The notes under the pieces: generated by a model
What the model was told of the DNA's origin: nothing
The model's input: only the letters and a program-made list of their open reading frames with translations
Database searches by the model: none
From: Chamaecrista fasciculata
Lineage: Eukaryota > Streptophyta > Magnoliopsida > Fabales > Fabaceae
Assembly: GCA_003254925.1 (NCBI GenBank)
Contig: QANZ01010589.1
Location: 457,137 to 521,136 of the forward strand
DNA length: 64,000 bases
Direction of reading: 5' to 3'
Program-made: the position numbers and the translations under genes
In this document: positions 11,390 through 22,097 of the stretch, piece after piece
How the letters are laid out: each line of letters begins with the position of its first letter
How positions within the stretch are numbered: position 1 is the first letter of the stretch

Positions 11390-11941
11390 GGCAAAAGACC
11401 CTTTTGTGCCCCTAACATTTGCGGTCATTTTCAATTATGCCCCTAACGTTTCATTTGTGTCAGTTGTGCTCCCAATGTGAAACGTTAGTTTCAATTATGT
11501 CCCCAACTTTGACTCAATGCTGATGTGTTAATTTTTTTTACTTGTGTATCAATTTTTTGTTCTAAAATAAATACGTGGCAAGATAACTGGATAAATAAAA
11601 CATCCTTGATTTCTTTTTTATCCACCATGACATTTCCTACGTGGATTTACATTTTCTAAACCAAAAAATTACTACCCTAAAATTTTTTTGACATCTTCAT
11701 CTTCATAAGTCTTATACCAGTCAAAAACCCTAAATTTCCCTAGCTTTCTTTCTTCACCTTCGGGTGCGCAAGAGTAGGGTTCAAAAACCTAAAACCCTGA
11801 ACTTTATTCACCTTGGGGGCACAATTGGGGGCATTATTGAAACTAACGGTTCACATTGGGGGCACAACTGACACAAATGAAACGTCAGGGGCATAACTGA
11901 AAATCACCGCAAACGTTAGGGGCACGAAAGGGTCTTTTTCC
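11390..11941. mobile_element. MULE-type foldback element (family D)
   Basis: The left end GGCAAAAGACCCTTTTGTGC pairs with a right end whose reverse complement is GGAAAAAGACCCTTTCGTGC. Each arm repeats GTGCCCCTAACGTTT-like motifs. The 9 bp TAATTTATA lies directly left (11381-11389) and recurs at 11947-11955, directly left of a second, half copy. Same family as 58297-58940. No transposase. Confidence 0.75.
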
Positions 11942-12145
11942 TTAAATAATTTATAGGCAAAAGACTCTTTTGTGCCCCTAACATTTGCGGTCATTTTCAG
12001 TTATGCCCCTAACGTTTCATTTCTGTCAGTTGTGCCCCCAATGTGAAACGTTAGATGTGTCAATTTTTTTTAGTTATGTGTCAATTTGTTTTTTCTGAAT
12101 TGAACATGTGGCAAGATGACTGGATAAATAAAACATCCTTGATTT
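11942..12145. mobile_element. Truncated left half of a family D element with copied flank
   Basis: Repeats the flank AATAATTTATA and the left arm and part of the interior of the element at 11390, through CATCCTTGATTT, and then stops abruptly. Because the flank is copied too, this is a duplicated segment and not an independent insertion. It is joined directly to copied uL6m intron sequence. Confidence 0.75.
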
Positions 12146-12748
12146 ATTGCGGCGCATGACATCCTAAATTAATATCAACCAGAAATTCATCATGCAAATG
12201 ACAGGAATAGAACAACCAATAATGAAGGCCTCAATCAAATGACATTTTATTATAATGCATAAGATGGGACGGCTAGGATAAACAAAAATGAAAAAGGATA
12301 TGGCACAACCGCACAAGCGGAATGACCCAAAATTATAAACACTTGTACAAAAAAATTGATATTAGCAGATAATAAAGATAGACAATTTTCACAGAATATG
12401 CAGTTCAACTACTCACTTCAATGCACATGATGAAACGTGAAACGACCAAAGTGGAGAAAGGAAATAAAGAAATAGAAGGCCAAATGTGTTGCAATACAAT
12501 TCAATGGCAATAGTTATTTATTCTAGGCGCTAGCTTTTCAATTTCATAGAGGCAGCTAGCTATTCTGTAATGACGAGGAATTCAATTAGTTGAATTCAGC
12601 TAATACTTCGAAATAGAATTCAACCTAACTATTTAGTATGAGCAGAAGACCCAACTATGGAATATACAAATATAAGCACAAAGGCAAAGCCTTCTTGCGG
12701 TAGATAAACTCTCAACTGAAGATAAAAAAGTTCAGAACAAGCCAAATC
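12145..12748. repeat. Duplicate of the uL6m 5'UTR intron segment 9582-10187
   Basis: A direct-orientation copy about 604 bp long. I count roughly 15 substitutions and small gaps against 9582-10187, about 97% identity. It starts at TATTGC (shared with 9582) and ends at CCAAATC (shared with 10187). It contains no coding sequence. Confidence 0.9.
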
Positions 12749-12958
12749 CAACAAAAAAAAAACGATGGAGGCGAACCAATGTTAGCCATCAAACTAATAA
12801 ACCATTGATAGACATACCAGCACCAGCAAAGGAGAATGGAGGGAAAGCAGCCCTGCAACGCACCAATGGAGAGGAGGAGAGAAATGACGAAGGGACAGAT
12901 AGAAATGGAGGCGGCGAGGGTTTCGTACACGGCACCGTTTTCCACTACTTATTAGTTA
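12749..12958. other. Short GC-richer stretch of unknown origin
   Basis: Begins with an A-run and CGATGGAGGCG, and contains overlapping open frames of 60-80 codons on both strands. It follows the copied intron and may be a further piece of the same patchwork. I do not recognise it. Confidence 0.3.
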
Positions 12959-13270
12959 GGCCAAAAATCTATTCTGGTCACTCATGTTTATCCTAAATTT
13001 CGTTTTTGTCCCTAATATTTTTTATGTTTTGGTCCTTAATATTTTATAAGTTTCATAATCAATCTCTAACTATTGAATGTGATTATATATCTATCGTTTC
13101 AAATCTAAACATAATGAAATCAGAACTATGAATTTAATTTGATGTGTTCTTTCTTTACTAATTAAAGTCAATTGACAAACGAAATATGAAATGGAATCCA
13201 AAAATAAATTGTTTATTTAATGAATTTAGTTATATATTGATCATTTTAATTCTAATTATAATAAAATCAG
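12959..13270. mobile_element. Degraded one-ended relative of family A
   Basis: Starts GGCCAAAAATCTATTCTGGT, carries TTTGTCCCTAATATT and TTTGGTCCTTAATATT motifs, and continues into interior sequence resembling 1049-1587 (AATGAAATCAGAACTATGAAT against GATGAATTTAGAGCTATGAAT). No right end was found. Confidence 0.5.
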
Positions 13271-13837
13271 AATTACAAAATAACTTTGGACAATTTTTTT
13301 TTTGTCTAATTAAAATCATTGCCAACCGTGCAATTTGTAAGAAAATTGTTCTCCAATAATTAAATGATAATAGGCAGTGCAGCCCTAACTCTTGAGTCAT
13401 AACAATATGAAAACAAATACAACTCATCTTATTAACAATTTTGTAGAGTTTATGATATTATAAAATGAAGCACCAAGCAAGCGTCATCTTCTTTCTTGTT
13501 TGTAATATTCCCATTATTCTAATTCACACTTTTATTGACCATTTACAAATTACAACACTGATTCCTTCCAACCTGAACAAAAAACGCCAACAACCCAAGA
13601 CTTGGTCAATTATTTTGACTTCCATACTCTCGTTATATAGTCGTTATTATAGACGATTGATATAATTTTAGAATATATATATATATATATATTCATGCAG
13701 TTTTATACTTCTTCAGGTTCTTATACCATATTTTCAACTTTTGAGCATAGATACAGTCATTTGAAGAAAAGAAAAACCTTTAGGTGAATTTTTAAGTCAA
13801 AGTGTTAAAAATAAAAAATGAACTCTATCCCTTTTTC

Positions 13838-13869
<32 letters not shown>

Positions 13870-15035
13870 CAAATATATATCATAAGAAAAAAACAATATT
13901 ATAAATTGAATGTAATGTTGGAAAAAAAAATAATTTTGACATCATTTTTTTAGCTTTTGATTTCTTTCAAAGGTTTTTTTGTGTGTGTTAAAATTGTTAA
14001 ATTATGTTAGCCGTACTAGCCCATCAATGTGACAAAATAATTTAAGATTGAGCTAAAAATTAATTAATATTTTTTAATTAAAGCCTTTTCAACCCTCCAA
14101 TAGTTAAAATATGGTCTAATATGACCAAGTTAAAACTAAATGTCACATTTAGTATTATAAACAAATATTTATTTAGTATTTTATATAAGCACTATGAATT
14201 TTACATAAATGAAAATAGTTAAACTTAACGATGAATCCTTTAGCTTGACTTTAAGCTCTCTGAACACCAAAGGTGAACTCACAGAGGGAGGAGGCTCCCT
14301 TGTGAGTATTGAATAGTTAAATTAGTATTTGTTTAGAACAATGATAAGAGTAGAATTCAACAAGTTAAAAATACCTAGAAAGGATTTATATATATACAGG
14401 GTAGTTGAGGATGGCTTTTATAAATTTATTTTAAGTTTTTGTAAGTTGATCATGCAAACATATCAAGGTGATTTACTATAATGGTCTTGATATTGAGAAG
14501 TAATCAAACGACACTAGATCGAATAAGATCAGTTATAACAAAATTGGAGGTTGGATCGATTGGAGTTCTATATCCTTATCATTTAACATATTTATTGGTT
14601 GAAACTATTTTTTTTATCATTTTTTGATTTATAATCATTTAGAAATAATGCCAATATAAATGTGTTCTGTTTACTAATTCTCTAGATTAAATATTGCTTT
14701 TACTAAAAAAATCTGTTGCCAATATAAAAGTAAAAAAATACGTACATAATATATGTACATATATACATTACTCCATCATAATCATTTATTTTGTTGAATT
14801 GTTAAGGGTCTCAATTATATATTCCGTACTGAATTTTATTATTGAATTTTATTGCATCGTTGTCTTCAGTTAGAAAATAAAAATAAAATTACTTGATATA
14901 TATAGCAGCTAAACCGATAATTTTTTTCCTGTCATATTAAACTACTTAAGTTGAACACAAAAAAGCGTTCTATCCCAGAGCTGTGAGCATAAAGCGCGCA
15001 ATAGGCAAAATAAGAGCCGTATATATTAATTTTTA
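13271..15035. other. AT-rich intergenic DNA with TA microsatellites
   Basis: Contains TA runs at about 13673-13692 and 13841-13862. I see no gene, RNA gene or other clear repeat in this 1.7-kb stretch. Confidence 0.55.
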
Positions 15036-16570
15036 GGGTAAATTGCAATTTGGTACTCTGTGGTTAGGGGCGGTTCCCCTTTGGTACCCTGAAAGAAAAA
15101 TTTTTGCATTGTGGTACCCCGTGGTTTGCTCCGTTAGCGATTTGGTCCCCTGAGGTTTTATTCTGTTAGGATTTAACGGCAAATCTATGTTAAAATGTCA
15201 AAAATCTCCCAAAAAGTCTTCTCTTATGCGTTTAAGTCCTTTCCTTTACCAAAAGGGATCAAAACATAAAGAATTAATTATAAAAGGGTCTTTAGAATTC
15301 TAATATTATAGATTTTTCTCCTTTTCATAAGATTTCTTTTGAATAGGTCCTGATTTAATTACACTTTAATCCCAAAAGTTTATGATCTTTATCAAAATAG
15401 TCCTTAGAACCTCAAAAGACAAATGAGCATCTATGATTTATCAAAAAATCCCTATATTCAACTACAATTTTCATTCAAGTACACTACAAACAAATCAAAA
15501 CCCCCAAATTTTTCCAAAATCAAGCCCCACAAATCAAAAACCCTCTCAACAACAAAATCAACATCATCAACANNNNNNNNNNNNNNNNNNNNNNNNNNNN
15601 NNNNNNNNNNNNNNNNNNNNNNNNNNNNNNNNNNNNNNNNNNNNNNNNNNNNNNNNNNNNNNNNNNNNNNNNNNNNNNNNNNNNNNNNNNNNNNNNNNNN
15701 NNNNNNNNNNNNNNNNNNNNNNNNNNNNNNNNNNNNNNNNNNNNNNNNNNNNNNNNNNNNNNNNNNNNNNNNNNNNNNNNNNNNNNNNNNNNNNNNNNNN
15801 NNNNNNNNNNNNNNNNNNNNNNNNNNNNNNNNNNNNNNNNNNNNNNNNNNNNNNNNNNNNNNNNNNNNNNNNNNNNNNNNNNNNNNNNNNNNNNNNNNNN
15901 NNNNNNNNNNNNNNNNNNNNNNNNNNNNNNNNNNNNNNNNNNNNNNNNNNNNNNNNNNNNNNNNNNNNNNNNNNNNNNNNNNNNNNNNNNNNNNNNNNNN
16001 NNNNNNNNNNNNNNNNNNNNNNNNNNNNNNNNNNNNNNNNNNNNNNNNNNNNNNNNNNNNNNNNNNNNNNNNNNNNNNNNNNNNNNNNNNNNNNNNNNNN
16101 NNNNNNNNNNNNNNNNNNNNNNNNNNNNNNNNNNNNNNNNNNNNNNNNNNNNNNNNNTTTTTTGATAAATCATAGATGCTCATTTGTCTTTTGAGGTTCT
16201 AAGGACTATTTTGATAAAGATCATAAACTTTTGGAATTAAAGTGTAATTAAATCAGGACCTATTCAAAAGAAATCTTATGAAAAGGAGAAAAATCTATAA
16301 TATTAGAATTCTAAAGACCCTTTTATAATTAATTCTTTATGTTTTGATCCCTTTTGGTAAAGGAAAGGACTTAAACGCATAAGAGAAGACTTTTTGGGAG
16401 ATTTTTGACATTTTAACGTAGATTTGCCGTTAAATCCTAACAGAATAAAACCTCAGGGGACCAAATCGCTAACAGAGCAAACCACGGGGTACCACAATGC
16501 AAAAAATTTTCTTTCAGGGTACCAAAGGGGAAACGCCCCTAACCACAGGGTACCAAATTGCAATTTACCC
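15036..16570. mobile_element. Large MULE-type foldback element containing an assembly gap (family E)
   Basis: Two 413-bp arms (15036-15448 and 16158-16570) are inverted copies at about 98% identity, starting GGGTAAATTGCAATTTGGTA. The 9-bp target duplication TAATTTTTA (15027-15035 and 16571-16579) is perfect, so the insertion is recent. The loop has 124 visible bases and then 585 N. The gap begins inside the loop and ends exactly where the right arm begins. Its terminus resembles family C. Confidence 0.9.
15573..16157. other. Assembly gap (585 N)
   Basis: A run of N in the loop of the foldback element. Open frames running through it are artefacts. Confidence 0.99.
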
Positions 16571-16579
16571 TAATTTTTA

Positions 16580-17707
16580 ATATATTAAGAAGGATTTTAC
16601 TACATGCGTGCATCGTATTAATCTGGATAGGCCGCAAGAACTGGTGTATGACAATAACTGTATAAATAAATATAAAGGGGAGTAAAAGGTTTAGAGCACA
16701 AAGGGGAGTAAAAGATCAACTACTGGCTCAGTGGTAAATATATAAATTGAATTGAAGTTAATTTTGTAAAATACTAGTGTTATTTGTTGTAAAATTATAT
16801 ACGCATGTGTTGTATGAATAATAAAAGTGGGATGAGAGATGGACGTTGACTAGTCAGTTGGGTGCTCAAATTTGACTTGCATCCAAGGCAACCTGTCATT
16901 ATAAGTTTAACGATCCGTTTTCTTTTGCGGCGACTGAGGCATATTGTGCCCTGAAATTGGGAGATATAATTAAGATATAGGATGAATAATTAATGAAAAA
17001 TAGAAAAAAAAGAAAAGAAATGATGACGCAGATAGAACGAATATATGATTAAATACTATGTTATTAGAGAAATGAAGGGAAAAATAAATATAGATGATAT
17101 TTATTTTTGAGAAATGAAATAATAAGATTGTTAATTAGGAAGAAAGAGGGAATAAATAAATGAAATATTGAATGGGGGCTGGGTGAGGTGGAAGAAAAAG
17201 ACAGAAAGGGGGGGTAGGTAGGTAGGTAGGTAAGTAAGAGAGTAGTGATTGAAGAAGAGAAGAATGCTTGGTTTTGAATGGGAGACTTGGCGTGCTGGCG
17301 TACGTGCGTGGCGTTCTTCATCTACTCCCTCCCTTTGTTTCACAAAACTATTCCATCTCTCTCTTATAATTTACACATGTATATAGTAACACTCTTTGAA
17401 ATCCAATACTACTCATTCATTCCCACCTAACACCCTTCACCATCTCCTTCTCTCCCTCCTTAAATATTCATTTCATTATTTCTAACGACCTAAGCTAGCT
17501 ACAATAATATAATTGAACTAGCTGCTAGATCCATCGTGTTTTCTATATATCCCTAGCTCCCTCGCTCTTCTTCTCCATATATAGTGTTGACGTTGTGGCC
17601 GGGCGGGTATATATAATCCTGATGATCTGATCATTATTAGGATATATATATATATATTGATACCCAAATTAATTCATCTCAATTAATTTGGATCCATCTA
17701 TCGATCT
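16580..17707 (+). promoter_or_regulatory. 4CL upstream region with an AC element
   Basis: No other gene is visible here. ACCTAAC (AC-III type, a MYB site typical of phenylpropanoid genes) lies at 17425-17431, in a C/T-rich stretch about 280 bp before the start codon. A GGTA microsatellite lies at about 17213-17236. The function is inferred from motif identity. Confidence 0.45.
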
Positions 17708-20700
17708 ATGAGCATGATGATGTCAGTGCAGGGTCCTTCCGTGGAAAGCACACAAAACACGGAATTGGCGTCGTCGCTGTCTTCTAATTCCCCTAAACAC
17801 CAAAATTCATCATCATCAGATTCAGCTGCTGCTGTTGTTGGGAAATTAGGAAGCCGTAGGGATGATGGTGATGATGAGGAGCATATCTTCAAATCAAAGT
17901 TGGCAGACATAGAGATCTCGAACCACCTCCCCCTGCACTCGTATTGCTTCGAGAAGCTGGGTGAGGTGGCGGAGCGGCCTTGCCTAATCGTGGGGTCTAC
18001 TGGAAGAATCTACACCTACGCCGAAACCCACCTGCTGTCAAGGAAGATTGCGGCAGGGTTGTCGAAGAAGGTGGGGATCCGGAAGGGTGACGTCATCATG
18101 ATCCTGCTGCAGAACTGCCCGGAGTTCGTGCTGTCGTTCCTTGCGGCGTCGATGATAGGCGCGGTGGCCACCACGGCGAACCCGTTCTACACGGCGGCGG
18201 AGATTCTGAAGCAGTGCAAGGCCTCCAAAGCGAAGCTGGTGATCACGCAGTCCATGTACGTGGGCAAGCTACGAGAAGCTCTGAGTGAGGAAGAGGTGGT
18301 AGTTGAGGTGATGACGATAGATGAGCCCCCAGAGGAGGACAAGTGCATGCATTTCTCGGTGGTGTCTTGTGCGGACGAGAGGGAATTGGAGGAGGTGGAG
18401 ATCAAGCCGGATGACCCGGTGGCACTGCCGTTCTCGTCGGGGACGACGGGGCTGCCGAAGGGGGTGATACTGACTCACAGGAGCCTGACGACTAGCGTGG
18501 GGCAGCAGGTGGACGGAGACAACCCAAATCTGTACCTGAGGGAGGAGGATGTGTTGCTGTGCGTGCTGCCTCTATTCCACATATTCTCCCTCAACAGCGT
18601 CCTCCTCTGTGCACTCCGAGCAGGGAGTGGTGTGCTTCTGATGCCCAAGTTCGAGATCATGGCCCTGTTGGAGCTCACTCAGCGCCACAAGGTGTCGGTG
18701 GCCATGGTGGTGCCTCCTCTGGTTCTGGCTCTCGCTAAGAATCCCATCGTCCAAGACTTCGACCTCTCCTCCATTCGCTTGGTCCTCTCCGGCGCTGCCC
18801 CTCTCGGCAAGGACCTCGAGCAAGCTCTCCGCGCTCGCCTTCCCAACGCTGTTCTCGGCCAGGTCACTACTTTAATTAATTAATTAATTAATTACTACTT
18901 TCACTTAATTACCTACCACTCACTTTCACTCTCTATATTTACATTTACCTACATACCTCCTTCCATATAAATAATTAAATCACCTCCCTATTCCCTAATT
19001 AACAACCTCCACATACCAACCTCAATTAATTCCCTTCCCCCATTTTTCTTCTAATTTCATTCCATCTCTCACTCTTCTTATTCTTTCTCCTACCTAACCT
19101 AACTTCCCTCTTCCATCTCCCACTCAATTTCTTCTCCAATTCATTTCTCTTTCTAACAAAAATAAATCAAAATAAAATTAATATTTCTTCTCCGGTTCCC
19201 TACTCATTAGTCATTACATTTATCTTAACACCACAAAATATTAAAAAAATACCAAAGGATGAAAACGACCGAATGAATACATTCAACCCTTGCCCATTCA
19301 TATATATATATATATATACTATTCTTCATTGTTTATGAGGTTTGACTTGGTTCTTATCGTAATGCCAATTTAACTCACCATCATCAAACCGGCCGGGTAT
19401 TCAACCTTTGCACGTTGAATCCAATGAACAGTCATCAATTGTTTTATAAAAGATCTTTTACTATTTATATTATTAACTCATAAATACATTCTTCCTTCAA
19501 AAATCTTTTCTCCATTCCAAAAAAATTAATTAAGTAGAAAATAGTTATTTGTTTAAATATTTTATGAATTGTGCACATCACCCGATAACATTCAAACTTA
19601 GGAATATATATATGGAGTGTACGTAGAAACTAAATTGCAAGTTTCTGAAATCGTGGGGATCAAAGTTATATAAAGCTAGGTTATAGAACATAAAATATAT
19701 TAGTACTAAATACTAGTAAATACACACGCACAGGTACACCGACACAAGAGAGAGTGATTGATATACTCTATACTCTATACGGAAGTAAATTAGTATTAAA
19801 TTGACATGAAAGAAATGTAATATGTAGGGGTACGGAATGACGGAGGCAGGGCCGGTGCTATCAATGTGCTTGGGTTTTGCAAAGGAATCATTCCCCACAA
19901 AGTCGGGCTCATGTGGCACTGTTGTCAGAAACGCTGAGCTCAAAGTGGTTGACCCTGAAACAGCTCGCTCTCTTTCCTATAACCAACCCGGTGAGATTTG
20001 CATCCGAGGCCAACAAATCATGAAAGGTACCTACTTTAATTTGTATAAATATCTTCACTCATTAATTAATTCACTACTGTACAATGCAACTCTTAATTCA
20101 TTCATTATATATTAGGATACCTGAATGATGACAAGGCCACAGCAGCAACCATCGATGCAGAGGGCTGGCTTCATACCGGTGATATTGGCTACGTAGATGA
20201 CAACGACGAGATTTTCATTGTTGACAGGGTTAAGGAACTCATCAAATTCAAAGGCTTCCAGGTCTCACTTTTTCACTCTTCCATTCATATCATTCCTAGC
20301 TAGCTAATTGCTAATCCTGCATCATCACTTTTCTTATATATTTTCATCCTTTCGATCAGGTCCCTCCCGCTGAACTCGAAGGCCTTCTTGTCAGCCACCC
20401 TTCCATTGCAGACGCAGCTGTTGTCCCGTATGTCTCCAATTCTAAACTAGCTACCTATACTAATTAAATAATTCTTTACAATTAATATTATCCATTTCAA
20501 CAGCCAAAAGGATGAAGTTGCTGGTGAAGTTCCTGTCGCTTTTGTGGTTAGATCCAATGGCCTCGATCTTACTGAGGAGGCAGTCAAGGATTTCATAGCT
20601 AAACAGGTATAATACATACATACCTACCTAACATTTTTGTTCTCTAATTCTACTCTATTTCTCGTAATCATTTGGTTACATGTTTCTTGAAAAATTACAC

Positions 20701-20997
20701 ATTAATGAAGAATGACAAATATGACTGGATGGGTATATTCTCAAACTTCTGCTGCTACCAAACTAAGTGAAATACGCCATACATAATAAAATCCTCAAAG
20801 CATATATGCATTTGACATAAGAATGATGTGTGTTCTCCTTTAATTAACGGTCTCTGGTATCTGTTTGTGAACAGGTAGTGTTTTACAAGAGGCTACACAA
20901 AGTGTACTTTGTTCATGCAATCCCCAAGTCTCCATCTGGCAAGATATTAAGAAAAGATCTCAGAGCAAAGCTCGAGAACGCCACCCAAATGCCATGA
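17708..20997 (+). CDS. 4CL3: 4-coumarate:CoA ligase, class II (4CL3-like)
   Basis: Six exons: 17708-18862, 19828-20026, 20116-20261, 20360-20427, 20504-20606 and 20875-20997. Phases close and give 597 residues, longer than the usual 540-560 because of a Ser-rich N-terminal extension (about residues 1-60). It adenylates hydroxycinnamic acids and makes their CoA thioesters, feeding flavonoids and lignin. Box [12 protein letters not shown] starts at residue 243, in exon 1; box II GEICIRG is at 440-446, in exon 2; the C-terminal [11 protein letters not shown] holds the catalytic Lys. [20 protein letters not shown] and PCLIVGSTG match the Arabidopsis 4CL3 branch (flavonoid type) from memory. Exon 1 is GC-rich compared with the AT-rich surroundings. 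Polyadenylation may use AATAAA at 21247. Confidence 0.95.
18863..19827 (+). promoter_or_regulatory. 4CL intron 1 with a cluster of AC-type motifs
   Basis: The first 350 bp of the intron are strongly pyrimidine-rich. They contain ACCTACC (18911-18917), ACCAACC (19015-19021) and two overlapping ACCTAAC (19092-19098 and 19097-19103), all consensus AC elements. Chance matches in C/T/A-rich DNA are possible. Confidence 0.4.
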
Positions 20998-22097
20998 AAT
21001 TTTTTAGGCGTTGATGGTCTTCCTTTATTTATTATCATCAATTGCTTTGCCTCTCTCTTTTTTTTCTTCTTTTTTTGATCTTTAGGTTTCATGCGTAATC
21101 TATAATTCAAAACTTCATGGCTAAAGCCAATTCCTGAGGGAATCGCTCATAATTCATTGTACCTTCATCATTGTTCTTTTATTAAGCATTTTCTCTCTCC
21201 TCCCCTGTACATTGAGCGGTACCTTCAACCTTGTAATGTGATCTGAAATAAAAATAATTCTTTTATCATTCTTTGGTGTCTTACCTTTTCCTCGATGGCT
21301 AACTTTGGTTTGATGAATTGAAGGATGATAACTTCATTCAAATACAAAACTCCAGCCAGAATGGGTGAACAACAGTTATACATGTTAGCTTCTTAAAAAA
21401 ATTTGGCAGAGGAAAAAGCATAGTGATTTGAGACTTGAGTAGGTTCACATAAAACAATCCACGAGTTATATTGCCAACGCCAATCTAAAAAACTCACTAG
21501 AGGAAGCATAACCGATTTCAACTATGCATCATAATTCGACTTACTTGTTAGTTAACCAAGTGACGCGGTGCTGCTATTGTTCTGGTCGACTGCGGACGAC
21601 TCTGATTGGATGAGAACAGGAACAACAAAGCTTCAAAGGAAAACAGGGATCTCAAAACACTTTTTGTTGCTAACTTAATACCAAGAAATGAAGAAAGTCG
21701 AGCGAAACAAGAGGGATGAAAAACTATAGAAACCCCATGTTTCCCAAATGAAAATGAATCAAATATTAGCACAGTACAAGTCAACCAATGCATGACGCAT
21801 CCCTCCATCACCTATGGTTATATACTTATATTATACAAAATACAACAGTCGATCCACTCACTTAACTTAAATTCTGGAGCATAACCACTATTAGATTTGA
21901 TGATTTGTCTGTGATTCACGCATAACCATCAGGTGTTACTGTTGACTGTTGTACTACCATAATGTAAATCTTCCAAAACAAGCACGAGGTCAGGCTCAGG
22001 CAAATATACCTGCTAATGCTATTCTAAAAGCCTCGGAAACTGCCCTACCGAAAAAGTTCGTTTCCCCTGCTTTCCTTATGGAACATGTTTGATACTA
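20998..22097. other. Convergent 3' flanks of the 4CL and MTERF genes
   Basis: Contains the 4CL 3'UTR, with AATAAA at about 21247, and further on the presumed 3' end of the MTERF gene on the other strand. No additional gene recognised. Confidence 0.5.

Noticed and set aside
15423..16194. Four long open frames across the N run
   Set aside because: They consist of undetermined bases inside a transposon loop.
16711..16760. tRNA-like box A (CTGGCTCAGTGGTAAAT)
   Set aside because: No box B and no cloverleaf nearby.
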